Assembly (NCBI RefSeq): GCF_021018805.1
Contig: NW_026960610.1
Coordinates: 1-64,000 of the forward strand
Length of the DNA: 64,000 nt
Direction: 5' to 3'
DNA from: Prinia subflava
Taxonomy: Eukaryota > Chordata > Aves > Passeriformes > Cisticolidae
Shown: in pieces, positions 20,703-31,486 of the stretch
Layout: each line of letters opens with the position of its first letter
Numbering within the stretch: position 1 is the stretch's first letter
The notes under the pieces: model-generated
Seen by the model: only the letters and a program-made list of their open reading frames with translations
What the model was told of the DNA's origin: nothing
The model's database searches: none
Made by a program: the position numbers and the translations under genes

Positions 20703-23070
20703 TTGTATATTCCTGGGGACAAACCACTGCGTCTGCATATTGCAGTCGTGGGCTGTTGGGATAAGGGTTTTCCTATAACAGGGAACAGAAGTTCCACTGA
20801 GGAAAAAATCATTGTCTCTGTGTGGAAGGACACATTGCCGCGCTTGGGATTCACAGTACCAGAAGATTCCCTGCCTGATTTATTCCAGTGGACAAAAACC
20901 CAGGGTTTTACAGCAACCATTGACAATGCCTTTAGTCCAGATGCTTGGCAGTTGGCAGGGGGCCGCTTATGGTTTGAGATAACTAATGGAGATACCAGTG
21001 TGTGCAGCCTGGCGGCCACCTGGGACACACTCTTTAAAGTGTTACAGCTGTGGTCATCTGGGGACGGTGACGTGTGAGTGGAGGATTCAGATGCCCGGGA
21101 TGCCTTTCCTATGCACACTGAGAGGATGGAGGGGGGCGGGGCCAGGGACACTGCAAGCAGCGTTTCCTCGGCTCCACCTGGACCTTTGAGGGACATGGAA
21201 ATTGTGCAAATGAACTATCTCCTGCCAAGAGATTATGTCTCTCCGAAGTATCCCTCCCCTCGAGATTTTGTGATGCCAAAGTATCTGTCACCCGCAGAAC
21301 AGCTATTGAGGGCTCAGTCAACACAGCAACGGCTGGGAAGCAGTGAAGGTCTGCCTCCTTTCGTGCCCACCACTCCCCCTGTGCTGCCACTCCTGGCACC
21401 ACAAGCGACCCCCGGGAGAGGCTTCCCTGCAAATAGTTTCCTTCGCCCTCCCCCACCCTCCCTGCGCCTTTGTTTTTGCATTGCAAGTGACAGTACAGCA
21501 GTCCCTGCAGCAGACCGTCGGTGAGGTGGGAGATGCCGCCTCCTCTACCCCCCCGCACTGCTTCCTCTCCCTGCTGAATGTGGAAGCTCTGCCACCGTGC
21601 CTCCTGTTGTTCCTGAGCAATGGCCAGCAGTGGCTGCTGCTGCTGCCCCATCAGCTTCCGTGTCTCCTGCCGGCCCACCTTCCTTCTCTCTGTGTGCACC
21701 GTCTCGTGTCATTGCCCTGGGACATGGACAGTGATCTGGATGATGACCAACACTCCGCCCCGCAGCGGGGCGGCAGTCTGGCAACGGAGCGCCGGAACAG
21801 CTTAACTGTGAGATCATTCCAGAGCCATCTCTGGACATTGCCACCATGCCATGTGATGGTGAGAACAAAGCACCCATGATGTTTTTGGGAAGCAGTAAAA
21901 CAGCAAGCTTTGGAAATGGGAGATTGGGATTTATTAGAGAGGATGGGGAAGGGGAAGCCCAGAAACAGGATTATTAATGACATAGTTGTTGTGGGGAGGG
22001 AAACAGAGGGAGGCCCAGAGGCTGCTTCAGGCTCTGATGAAGAGACGCAGACAGATCAGGAAGACAGTAGGGCAACACAAGGGAGAGCCCAACCCTTCCC
22101 TGTGTTCAAGGCTCCCCAGAACAAGGGACAGGCTGACAGGCATGATGTCATAGCATGGAAAGTTGTACAGGATATACAAAGTAAAGTGGCAAAGTATGGG
22201 CTTGGCTCTTCAGAAGTTATGCAGATCATCAGGGTGTTAAACACTGATCTGCTTGCTCCATTTGATATTAAACATCTGGCTCAAGTGTTGTTCCAGCCTA
22301 TACAATTTAAAGTCTTTGAGGACAATTGGAGGCAGATGGCTCAAAGGGCTGCAGAAGAGAACATGCACTTGCCTCTGCATGATCCCAGGTATGCTGTTGG
22401 AGTAGATATTTGTATGGGAACAGGTGATCATTTTAATCCTGATGTCCAGGCTCATTGGGACCCTGGAGTTCTCGATCAGGGACAAAAAAATAGGCATTGG
22501 GGCACTGCTAAAGACTATAGAAACAGCTGCTCCTAGGCCACGATATGTGAAAATCACTCAAGGATTAAAGGAACCATTTCTGCCATTTGTTGAGAAAATA
22601 GCAGCCTTGGAGAAACAGGATGATGATGATAACTTGAGACAGATTCTATGTAAACAATTAGCAAAGGATTATGCCAATGAAGATTGTAGAAAGATCAGAG
22701 AATCTCTTCCAGGGGACCCTTTGATAACAGATATGGTCCAAGCATGTGCTAAAGTGGGTTCTGTAGACCACAAGATGTCTGCTTTGGCTGCTGCTATATA
22801 GCCCAAACTGGCAGGCTGTGGGGGTGGATCACAGAATCAAACAGATACTCAGGGTAAGAAAAAACAGGTAAAGCAGAAGAAAAAGGGAAAGGGTAGTTTC
22901 CTGTGTGCTAGATGTGCAAAGTCAGGTCATTATGCAACCCAATGTAAATCTAGATACCATGCCAATAGTCAGTATTTGACAGGTTCGGGAAACATGAGCA
23001 GGAGTGCACAGGGGAACTGTGCTCTGACACAAATGAGTCCCCAGGGCATGGTACCAGCACAGGCCTACTA
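20703..23070 (+). pseudogene. gag: Provirus C: class II gag
   Basis: Order seen: a matrix-like N-terminal part (20703-21077; GGRLWFEITNGD, LFKVLQLW), a proline-rich middle (21078-21870, several frames), capsid N-terminal domain (21910-22536; FDIKHLAQVLFQPIQFKVFEDNW), capsid C-terminal domain (22424-22801; QGLKEPFLPFVEKI major homology region, ANEDCRK), then nucleocapsid with one zinc knuckle C-A-R-C-x4-H-x4-C (about 22905-22950). Frameshifts lie between matrix and capsid and between the two capsid domains, and a TAG ends the capsid frame at 22799-22801. Betaretroviral capsids form the particle core. The LTR lies upstream and dUTPase follows. Confidence 0.82.
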
Positions 23071-23089
23071 AGCCAGCTTAGGGGCAGCA

Positions 23090-23400
23090 CCCAAGGAGCT
23101 GCCGGGGTGGATTTACATACCTCATCAACAGTGCCTCTGGATTCTAGCCATGTATATAAGGTTCCTCTGATGCATTTGGCCCTTTGGGTCAAGGATTAAG
23201 TGCACTGCTTGTGGGAAGATCTAGTTCAACCCTACAAGGGATCTTTGTGCATCCAGGAGTCATTGATGCTGACTTTACAGGCCAAATTTGTGCCATGGTT
23301 TCCACACCCACCCCATCACTATCCCTGAAAAGACTCACCTTGCTCAACTTGTGCCTTTTAAGTCATGTGTTCTGTGGACTGCCAAGTGGAGTCATGGAAA
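23090..23400 (+). pseudogene. Provirus C: dUTPase domain
   Basis: Two overlapping frames give VDLHTSSTVPLDS, LSALLVGRSSSTLQGIFVHP with GVIDADFTGQI, then HLAQLVPF. These are the conserved blocks of trimeric dUTPase, including the GRSS loop and the VIDADFTG catalytic loop with its Asp. In betaretroviruses dUTPase sits between nucleocapsid and protease and lowers dUTP so that uracil is not built into viral DNA. A frameshift near 23300 and stops before 23184 inactivate it. Position and motif set make the call firm. Confidence 0.85.
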
Positions 23401-23628
23401 TGGCAGCTTCAGATCTACTGGACTGCTGCAAGTTTTCTGGACTGCATACATTTCTGATCAGCAACCACAAATGATGTGTACCCTGATTCTACTGAATGCC
23501 AGCTCACCTCAGCTCCAGCTTCAAGGTCTTATTGACACAGGCACCGATGTGACGATCGTCTCCTTTTCTGTGTGGCCTCCGATATGGCCCTTGACTTCTG
23601 TCAGTTTGGCCATTCAGGGAGTGGGAGG

Positions 23629-23959
23629 TGTCGCTGTGAGCCTCGCCAGAAAGACACACTGGAGCCCGGGAGTTTGGGTTGATCAGAGCAGCAGCAGGGG
23701 AGAAAATCCCTGCCTTGTTTATTCCTTCCTATTTTATACTTCTAGCAAGGTGACCATGGATTATAGAGTGGGAATTCCCACCTCTCACCACATTGGTCAA
23801 GGGGACTGTCACACAGTCTTGTTTGTACCAGCATGGAATGTGAAAACAATGGCTATGTTTATAGAAAATAGCTGGTGTTTACATGAAAGGAGTGTGAGAA
23901 GGTGCAAACCCTCTACTTTAATATGAACGCTCAACAGCTGGTAAAATCTCATGGTGACA
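23629..23959 (-). repeat. 3' LTR of provirus D
   Basis: 331 bp with TG...CA ends on the minus strand. It starts next to a polypurine-like tract at 23960-23975. Confidence 0.9.
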
Positions 23960-24499
23960 TATCACCCTTTTAACTATTACAAAAAAGAAAACAAAAAAAG
24001 AAAAATGATCCATTGTACAATGGAAAAAAAAGAAAGAAAAAAACCTGTACAAAGTTCACCGACCTCCATTTTGGTCATGGTGTGAAGGTTGCTTGTTGGC
24101 CTGATTCTGCCTTTGCCGTGCAGGGTTTTACCCTGAATCCCTTTTCAGTAACATGCTCAAAGTATCTCTAGCATATTTTACAATAATTCAACCAAACAAC
24201 CCTCATTTTTCAAATTTCTATATGATGCAAAGGCAATATGATGCAAAGGCAGGAGCATTCCTAGAAAAAAATCACTCAAATCAAGGTTCTGTCCCAAATC
24301 GCAACCCCAAACCACGTGCACATTCCCCACAAAGGTCACAATAGCTACAGTACATAAAACTGAACCATCGCAAACAGTTCCTGAGTCTGTCGGTGTCTAG
24401 AACATCCCTCTGGCCACCCTGGAGGGTTTGGAGACCAGACAGGGGGGTCTGGGATCTTTACAAGGGGGTCAACCAGCCTCACACAGAGCCCAGGAGGAC

Positions 24500-24990
24500 A
24501 TTGCCTCTGATCCCTGTCCATGGGAGTGAATGCCCACATTGTATGAAGAATCACAAGCTGAGAGAATTCAAAATAAGTAGTATTTAGTTTATCATAGAAT
24601 GTAAATGTAGAATCTAGGATTTTTAGTATATGGGGTTGAAAAGACAAGATGGAGGAATTGGAGAGTGGCCCCTGTGCTCCTTGTTCTTGTTCTCATCCCC
24701 CATCTTTTGCTGAGTTGGATTTTAGAGATTGGTTTAGAGTAGAACTGACATGTTAGTATAGGTAGTAGGTATTGGTACAATTTTGTAAATAAAAAGTACG
24801 TTGTGGACGGTGGTTGGGTCAGGGGTACTGTACATAAGGTGCGGGGCTCTCTGATCCACCCAGTCCGCCGCGTGTCCTGGTCTGCTGGGGATGCCTTGCA
24901 GAGCTGAGAAAGAACTAAGATAATGAAGAATAAACAAGCTTGGAAACATGCACTGGTGGACTCAGCTTGTCATCTCTACCTCTGGTGTGA
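24500..24990 (+). mobile_element. Solo LTR inside provirus D
   Basis: Plus-oriented LTR-type sequence with TTTGTAAATAAAAAG (about 24783) and GAATAAACAAGC (about 24925), a common arrangement of promoter-proximal AT-rich sequence and polyadenylation signal. Start and end are not fixed; no target duplication seen. Confidence 0.45.
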
Positions 24991-25017
24991 AACACTTAGG
25001 GCAAAGAGGAGACGAAA

Positions 25018-25140
25018 AACCTTATTACCTTGGGGAACAGCAACCCCGAGGAAACTCCCAGGGAACAGCAACCCTGGGGGAAAACCTTATTACCTTGGGG
25101 AACAGCAACCCCAAGGAGAATCTCAGGAAAAGATAACCCT
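25018..25140 (+). repeat. Short interspersed tandem copies
   Basis: CCTTATTACCTTGGGGAACA occurs at about 25019 and 25084, with GGGAACAGCAACCC three times in between and around. Period about 65 bp. Function unknown; it lies in the non-coding 3' part of provirus D. Confidence 0.6.
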
Positions 25141-25566
25141 GAGATGAGTCCATGATTAACACAGCCTGCTGGCGCACACAGCATTGTGCTGTTCCACCCC
25201 ATCCTGCAACAGGCAGCTCCACAGGATCCAAAGCCACTATGGAGGCCATGCAGAAAAGGAGAGGATGGCCAAATCCGTGCCCATGTCAATCAGATCTCGA
25301 AGAGGCTTCTCTGATGGGTGGCACCAGGATGGCACAGAGGACACAAGGTTTCAGGATCAGACAGGATCACAGTCCAGTGCACCTGAGGCAGCTCAGCAGA
25401 CTTGCAACGGCCACCTTCATGACACGGATCCCCGAACGTGAGGACAGAAAACTTAAAAAACACAAATTGAGCAATTTGAATTTTTCTCAGAGAATGCGAC
25501 ATGGGAGGTGGGTATGGAAACCATTGCACAAATGTGCACTTCGCAAGAGTCCAAAAATGACCATTG

Positions 25567-28081
25567 CTACTGTGGTGACGTCAACACCTCCTGAACTGCA
25601 GATGCTGGCTGCAGACCAGCCAAACAAACTTGCTCTTGCTCCAGAGCTTGGGAAACTGTTTCGTTCCCCAGACAACTTCGGTGCTTTCTCAGCTTCTGAC
25701 TTTTCAGGCTTGGCAAGGGCTGGCCATCAACATGAACCACTGCTTTGCATATGTCTGCAGTATGATCTGGCCTGCCACACTGTGTGCAGAAAAACAAGGG
25801 GGTCACTTTCTGTGCCTCCTTTCCCTGTCTTTCACTGGCCTGAACATTCGCCTGTGTCCTATGTTCGCTTTTCAGCCCCTTATCAGACGGCTGTGGGGCA
25901 GCAGCCGAGGCAGGCACCGTAAGGTCAGAGGTGTCCAACACCGCACAGGGGGTCACTTTCTGTGCCTCCTTTCCCTGTCTTTCACTGGCCTGAACATTCG
26001 CCTGTGTCCTATGTTCGCTTTTCAGCCCCTTATCAGACGGCTGTGGGGCAGCAGCCGAGGCAGACACCGTAAGGTCAGAGGTGTCCAACACCGCACAGGT
26101 CTGGATCCTTTCCAGGACATTAGAAGTCTCAGGAAGGGTTCCAAGGAACCTCTGGCAAGCAGAATTAGCATTGCTCCTTGCAAATTGTTCTAATAAAATT
26201 TCTTTCAAAGTGCCATCCTCAACTTGCTTCTCTAAAGAATGCATCAGACACCCTACAAATTGAACAAAGGTTTTGTCTGGCTTCTGTACTATATCCAAGA
26301 AGTCTTGCTTTAGAGAGGAGGATAATAATAGTTTTTATCAGTGCAGATATACCTATGTGTCTGCACAGATTCAGAACAGTCTGAGGAAGGCCAAATTGCA
26401 CATCAGGGTAAGCATATTCACTCCTCCCGGTAAGCAAATTAGCTCCGACCCCAAACAAGGGATCTTCTTGAGACAATTGACTATTTTGGACAGCCACTTC
26501 TGTGGCCAGTCGTCCCCAATTGTCTTCAAAGGTAGAAACCTGAACAGGTCCAGCTAACGCCAAAGCCAGGTGTCTAATTTCATATGGAAGGATCAGATCC
26601 TCAAATTCAACACTGATCCATTGTATGACATCAGAAAAACCAATATCACTTTTTGGCCATGTCCCTTCAGAAGGGAGGCAGATCTGCCCAGGACAGGGCA
26701 GCGTGGCCATGAGGCTGTGAAACCACGCCCACGGCTCTTGGGACGGGCTCAAGCACAGCTGCACATTCAGACAGGGACTCCGTCAGCTCAGCAGCCACGC
26801 TCGGCTGCGATGCAGGACCAAAAATTGCGTCCCAATTCAGGGCAGGGCGAGCGTGCACCTCTGAAAATGCTCCAGCCTCAATTTGCCCTTCTCACAGCCG
26901 GCTCGGGCCGGCTGGGGGAGTGGGGGGAGGACAGAGACCCCGCCTCAGTCAGCCTCCGCTGTGTGCAGGGGTGTGTACATTGTGCTGGGCAGGGGAGCAT
27001 GGGAGATCGGCCACAGCTTTCCTCCCCCTGTCAGTTTGGGGGGGCTCAGGACCGGGAAGACAAGTCCCGGTCAGCAGGGAATGGCAGCGGCACAGCTGCC
27101 GCCTTCGCTCCCTGCTCAGCCTGCAAGTGCTGGCCAGGGGAGTGGGAGCAAGGCACAGCCACCGCTGCGCCCAGCCCCAGCCCTGTGCAAGGGTGCCAGT
27201 GCGGCCCGAGGACGGGCCACGCGGGAGGGAGGGGTGCCGATAGCAGCGGCCGCTCCCCGGCGGGCTGTGTGGAGATGGGCCGGGCTGCGGCGCCGGGCTC
27301 AGCAGGCTCCAGGCGAACCGGTAGTGCAGGGAGCGCAGGACAGCCCTTGGCTGCCGGGCGGCCCTGGGCGGGCCGGGCTGGTGAGGGGTGGAGTGGGGGG
27401 CATTCCCGGTGCCTCATGTGCCGGGCAGGACGGGAGGGGGGGTTTTGCTGCCAGAGGCACAAGCGCAGTAGGCTCCTCCGTTCCCGCTCCGTGGCCGAGG
27501 GGGAGGGGTGCCTCTGCACCCAGCGCCCGCGCAGAAGGCGGTGCCGATCCAGAGGTCGGGATGCCTTGCTCCCACGGCCCACCAGAGACCCCAGCGTGCT
27601 CTGACCCAGCAAAAAGACCCAAAAAAGCCTCGCAGCCCTCCCAAAATTCACACTGGCCATGCTCAGCCCCCGACATGGGGGTTGGGATCTCCTGCGGTGG
27701 CTCAAACCCTGCTTTAGAGCGTTCATCATCGAAAGCGATGGAGCTGGTAGGGGAACCAACTCTACTGTCTGTCAAATTCCCAGAATCCGTTTCCCAATTC
27801 TGTACAGTCTGTTTTAAAAGCAAAAAAAATGTCCCCCATACTCCTAAAAGCATGCCCGCATTGGGAACTCTGTCAAGGACGGATGAAAAAAGGCTTTTCC
27901 CTAGGGTTTTCCATGGAGTGATTGAAAGTGCTTTTTCAGCACTATAAAAAATTCCACGTGTCTTTCCCCAAGTGTACCGTTCTCTTACACGTTCTCTTAC
28001 ATGTTCACTGGTTAGCTGGGCTTCGCGGGACATCAGGAATGATCGGAGAAGTTCCATTAGGAGGAGATCTTCCGAGAACAT
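25567..28081 (-). pseudogene. gag: Provirus D: gag
   Basis: The first Met, at 28081, follows the LTR and primer region by about 90 bp and opens a 260-codon N-terminal part (MFSEDLLLMELLRSFL, then a GC- and proline-rich region). Capsid is read at 26219-26764 (LPYEIRHLALALAGPVQV, FEDNWGRLA) and 26100-26298 (ANSACQRFLG, part of the C-terminal domain). A single zinc knuckle C-T-Q-C-x4-H-x4-C lies at about 25755-25800, followed by an open tail to 25567. Three frames are needed, so it is broken. No myristoylation glycine follows the first Met. A 150-bp tandem duplication lies between capsid and zinc knuckle. Confidence 0.8.
25798..26097 (-). repeat. 150-bp exact-period tandem duplication in gag of provirus D
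   Basis: Copies 25798-25947 and 25948-26097 differ at one base that I can see (GGCACC versus GACACC). The unit is 50 codons, so the frame is kept. It repeats the spacer between capsid and zinc knuckle (CAVLDTSDLTV to KVTP). Confidence 0.92.
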
Positions 28082-28171
28082 CGTGGGTTTCTGATTTCAG
28101 CTGTGGAAGACGGGTTTTTTCTTCTTTTTTTCTTGTCTCACAGCTTGCAGTTTGACCAGGTGGGCACCAGT

Positions 28172-28502
28172 TGTCACTGTGAGCCTCACCCGAAAGACAC
28201 ACTGGAGCCCGGGAGTTTGGGTTGATCAGAGCAGCAGCAGGGGAGAAAATCCCTGCCTTGTTTATTCCTTCCTATTTTATACTTCTAGCAAGATGACCAT
28301 GGGTTGGAGAGTGGGCATTCCCACCTCTCACCACATTGGTCAAGGGGACTGTCACACAGTCTTGTTTGTCCCAGCATGGAATGTGAAAACAATGGCTATG
28401 TTTATAGAACATAGCTGGTGTTTACATGAAAGGAGCGTGAGAAGGTGCAAACCCTCTACTTTAATATGAACGCTCAACAGCTGGTAAAATCTCATGGTGA
28501 CA
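28172..28502 (-). repeat. 5' LTR of provirus D
   Basis: 331 bp, same ends as the 3' LTR. The TGG of a possible primer site (TGGTGCCCACCTGG on the minus strand) starts a few bases downstream, but I cannot name the tRNA. Confidence 0.9.
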
Positions 28503-28960
28503 GGGAGGTGCAACACATACTTTTGTGAGTCAACGGTCTGTACTGGTCAAAAACACAGAGGGACAGACAGCTACAGTTTGGCCTTATGTCGCTGCAGTTC
28601 CACTTAACCTCTGGGGATGTGATGTTCTGGCAGCATGGGGTGTACAGATTGGGATGCATTTTTGATGTGGGCCACCATGCTGAATGGTGCACAGTATCCT
28701 ACGCTGCCTTTATGGTGGCTACTAAACAAACCCAACTGGGATAACTAGTGGCCATTGACAAAAGAAAAGTTGGTCGCCCTTCGTGAATTGGTCCAGGAAC
28801 AATTGCAACAGGGACACATTATATCTTCTACTAGTCCATGGAACACTCCCGTTTTTGTAATTAAGAAAAAATCTGGGAAATGGAGGCTGTTACAGGATCT
28901 CTGAAAAATCAGTGCAGTGATGGAAAGCATGGGGACACTGCAGCTTGGTATGCCCTCACC

Positions 28961-29211
28961 TGTTGCCATGAGGTTTTTCCTGGTTTGCCGAGCGTTCATA
29001 TTGAAAGAAGGGGAGGTTGAATGACAGCCTCCTTGGCCAATGTGGTAGGGAGGTGGGAATTCCATCCTCCCCTTCTTCTTGAGAAGGAATTCATAACAAG
29101 GGCAGTGTTTACAGAAACATGGTCCTGTGTTTACATTAACGAGCACAAGAAACTGCACATTTCTCTTTCAATATGAACGCTCGGCAAACCAGGAAAAACC
29201 TCATGGCAACA
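28961..29211. mobile_element. 251-bp element with 48-bp inverted U3 ends, TSD CTCACC
   Basis: It begins TGTTGCCATGAGG, and the last 48 bp (29164-29211) are the exact inverse complement of the first 48 (28961-29008). CTCACC is on both sides (28955-28960 and 29212-29217), and the RT frame is continuous across it. The terminal 48 bp and both inner halves resemble U3 of the provirus D LTR. The left half carries a distal U3 block (CCAATGTGGT, GGTGGGAATTCC) reading rightward, and the right half a middle U3 block reading leftward. No R or U5 is present, so both ends are U3 ends. Confidence 0.9.
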
Positions 29212-29672
29212 CTCACCCACCATGCTGTGGACAATTTTGATCATTGATTTGAGGGATTGTTTTTTTACGATTCCTTTGCATTTGAATGACAGGCCAAAAT
29301 TTGCTTTCACTCTACCTACAATTAACAATGCTGAACCTGTGCAGAGGTATCAGTGGAAGGTTTTGCCTCAGGGCTGGAAGAGCAGCCCAACTATTTGTCA
29401 AAGGTATGTGGCTCAGGCCTTGTCCAGAGGCCACGAGCAGTTTCCTGAAGCACACTGCTATCATTATATGGATGATATTCTGATGGCAGCATCCAGCCAG
29501 GATGAACTGCTGAGGATGCAGCCTCTGCTGTTCACTACCCTGCATTCTTATGGTCTGCAAGTGGCTCCGGAGAAGGTTCAACAGCATCCTCCTTGGAAAT
29601 ATTTAGGAGTCAAAATTTTGGATCGAACCATTCAACATCAGGAGGTGCAGTGCATGGATTCTATTAAGATTC

Positions 29673-30932
29673 TTGTCTTGGATTATGTAACCAAAAAAAA
29701 GTGTATTCTATTTCATCTGTAGAAAGCAGTTGGGAGATGGTTTCTTTTTTCTTTATTTCTTGTAACTCCAGAGGGGAAGAGGGTGAATGCCTTCTGATAA
29801 TAGACCATCTGTTAAAACCAGGTGGGGCAGTGTTTCTTATCTCTTTCATCAACTTTGTCCACCCTCTGGGGGATATCTTCTGTTAATGGGCCATTAAGGC
29901 CCACCAATGACATGATACACTACATCATCCCATTGCGAGATGCACCACCCAGTGGGGAGGAGCCAACCATTCCCTACCAAGATAAAAATGGGGACACAGG
30001 GACACCAGACATCCTCTTTTCCACTGGATTCTCAGAGGAAGACTGGACTCATCTCATCACCACTGAACCTGTCTACAGGATCATCTCTACTCCAGCAGAA
30101 CCACATCTGCCACTCCAGGAAGACTTATTTGGACTGCTTCCAACACCCTGGCCAACAGGGTGTCAGGTCATATTCCTGACTCCATCAGAGTTTTCTAAGA
30201 CTTTTGTTTCTTTGCTTGCTTGGTTTTTCTTTTGTATTACTGCATTTGCATTTTTTTAATATTCCTAGTAAAGAACTGTTACTCCTATTCCCATATTTTT
30301 GGCCTGAAAGCCCCTAATTGCAAAATTATAATAATCTGGAAAGAGAGGTTTTTACATTCTCCATTCTAAAAGAAACTCCAGTTTTTCCTGGACAGATGCC
30401 TGTCTTTCCAAACCAAGACACCCTAGTAAAGCAATTAATAAAACATGAGGATCTAATAAAATTTGTAAAAAATATTTTAGAAAACAAACAAAAAATTATA
30501 GTATCTGTCCAACATAATTGAAAACAAGTAAGTAGAGTCTTACAAAAGGTAATGCAAGCCACAAGCTACAATTAGTAAGATGGACTCTTCAGATAGTCAC
30601 CAACGGCAACTAGAATCTTAAACACCCTATTGTCAAGCTGTTGATGTGTTTAGGGTCTTAAAAGGCCAAGAGCATCTTCTGGTTATTACAAAGTTGTTTA
30701 TTATTATCTAGGGCTTTTGTTTACTTTCTTTCTTGTATTTTTTTTTTTTGTATTACTGCATTTCTGTTTTTTAATATTCCTAGTAAAGAACTGTTATCCC
30801 TATTCCCATATTTTTGCCTGAAAGCTCCTAATTGCAAAATTATAATAATTTGTAGGGAGGGGGTTTTACATTCTTTATTCCAAGGGAAACTCCAGTTTTC
30901 CCTGACAGATACCTGTCTTTCCAAACCAAGAC
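29673..30932 (+). mobile_element. ERV-L LTR with duplicated 3' end
   Basis: It begins TGTCTTGGATTATG. A first terminus CCAAACCAAGACA is at about 30421, and a second copy of the last 170 bp follows at 30765-30932. Flanks read ATTCT and ACTCT, a 5-bp target duplication with one change, as expected for ERV-L. It splits the RT of provirus C. The 340 bp between the two termini are AT-rich and unassigned. Confidence 0.6.
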
Positions 30933-31183
30933 AACTCTGAATGATGCCCAGAAATTGATGGGTATCATCATGTGGTTACGTCCTTACTTGGGGCTAACCA
31001 CAGCACAATTTTCCCTGCTGTTCAACATTTTAAAGGGGGACCCTGATCTGAATTCACCCTGAGAATTGACTCCTAAAGCACAACAAGAGCTGGAGGAAGT
31101 CCAACAAGCTGTTTCTACCCGTCAGATTGACCAAGTAGATCGCTCCATTGATATCACTATGTTGTTATGGTTTACGGATGCCA

Positions 31184-31486
31184 TGTAATAATGACATGAC
31201 TCTCGGTGTGATGCAGAAAAGAGAGCAATCTTTATTCTTCCAAATCTTCCTTTTATACAGTACTTTGGTACAATGAATATGATTGGTCATTCAGAGCCTA
31301 CACCTCTTTGTAAACAACTTTGCCAGTAACACGTTGGAAAAAAACCACCTGCTGATGGTTTTCCACTTCCCAAGGATTGTTATGGTTTCCTCCTTAAGAT
31401 TTTCGCAGGCCAGAATGAGAAAGCTGCTCGCTTGTCTTTCACACAGACTCTAGCAGTGCCTGAAGCCTAAAATCTGACCACTGTCA
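31184..31486 (-). mobile_element. Solo LTR of the provirus-C family
   Basis: The minus strand runs TGACAGTGG to ATTATTACA, with TATAAAAGG and AATAAAG in proper order. It is inserted between RT and RNase H of provirus C, so a member of the same LTR family jumped into C after C had integrated. Flanks (ATGCCA, GTACCC) no longer match. Confidence 0.72.

Larger units (their letters stand above)
23629..28502 (-). mobile_element. Provirus D: gag-only class II ERV, two LTRs, TSD GGGAGG
   Basis: Minus orientation. The 5' LTR is 28172-28502 and the 3' LTR 23629-23959, both 331 bp, TGTCACC to GTGACA, with about 11 differences counted by eye (about 3%). GGGAGG flanks the whole unit (23623-23628 and 28503-28508). 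The body holds gag only; there is no dUTPase, protease, RT, integrase or env between gag and the polypurine-like AAAAGGGTGATA next to the 3' LTR. About 1.6 kb after gag is non-coding and contains a later plus-strand LTR. It looks like a non-autonomous element that needed enzymes from another ERV. Confidence 0.9.
23401..28740 (+). pseudogene. pro: Provirus C: protease, split by provirus D
   Basis: The left part (to 23628) carries the aspartic protease active site LIDTGTDVTIVS and the start of the flap (IQGVGG). The frame resumes at 28503 and runs to about 28740 with the C-terminal part (NLWGCDVLAAWGVQIGM). The 4.87-kb minus-strand provirus D lies between the two, with GGGAGG on both sides. The D-T-G triad is intact, unlike most other proteases in the window. 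Stops in flanking frames show it is not expressed. Confidence 0.85.

Noticed and set aside
21109..21879. Long ORFs on both strands (up to 196 codons) in the gag middle of provirus C
   Set aside because: Proline/serine- and glutamine-rich low-complexity region of gag; the opposite-strand frames mirror it.
24923..25147. Plus-strand ORF with repeated PYYLGEQQP-type blocks as a repeat protein
   Set aside because: The repeat exists at DNA level in a non-coding part of provirus D next to an LTR; the frame has no start context or partner domain.
26570..27947. Two overlapping plus-strand ORFs of 344 and 354 codons
   Set aside because: They lie antisense to the GC- and proline-rich gag of provirus D. 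Amino-acid content is Gly/Arg/Pro/Ala-rich without motifs, and open frames exist in most phases there, so this is a composition shadow.
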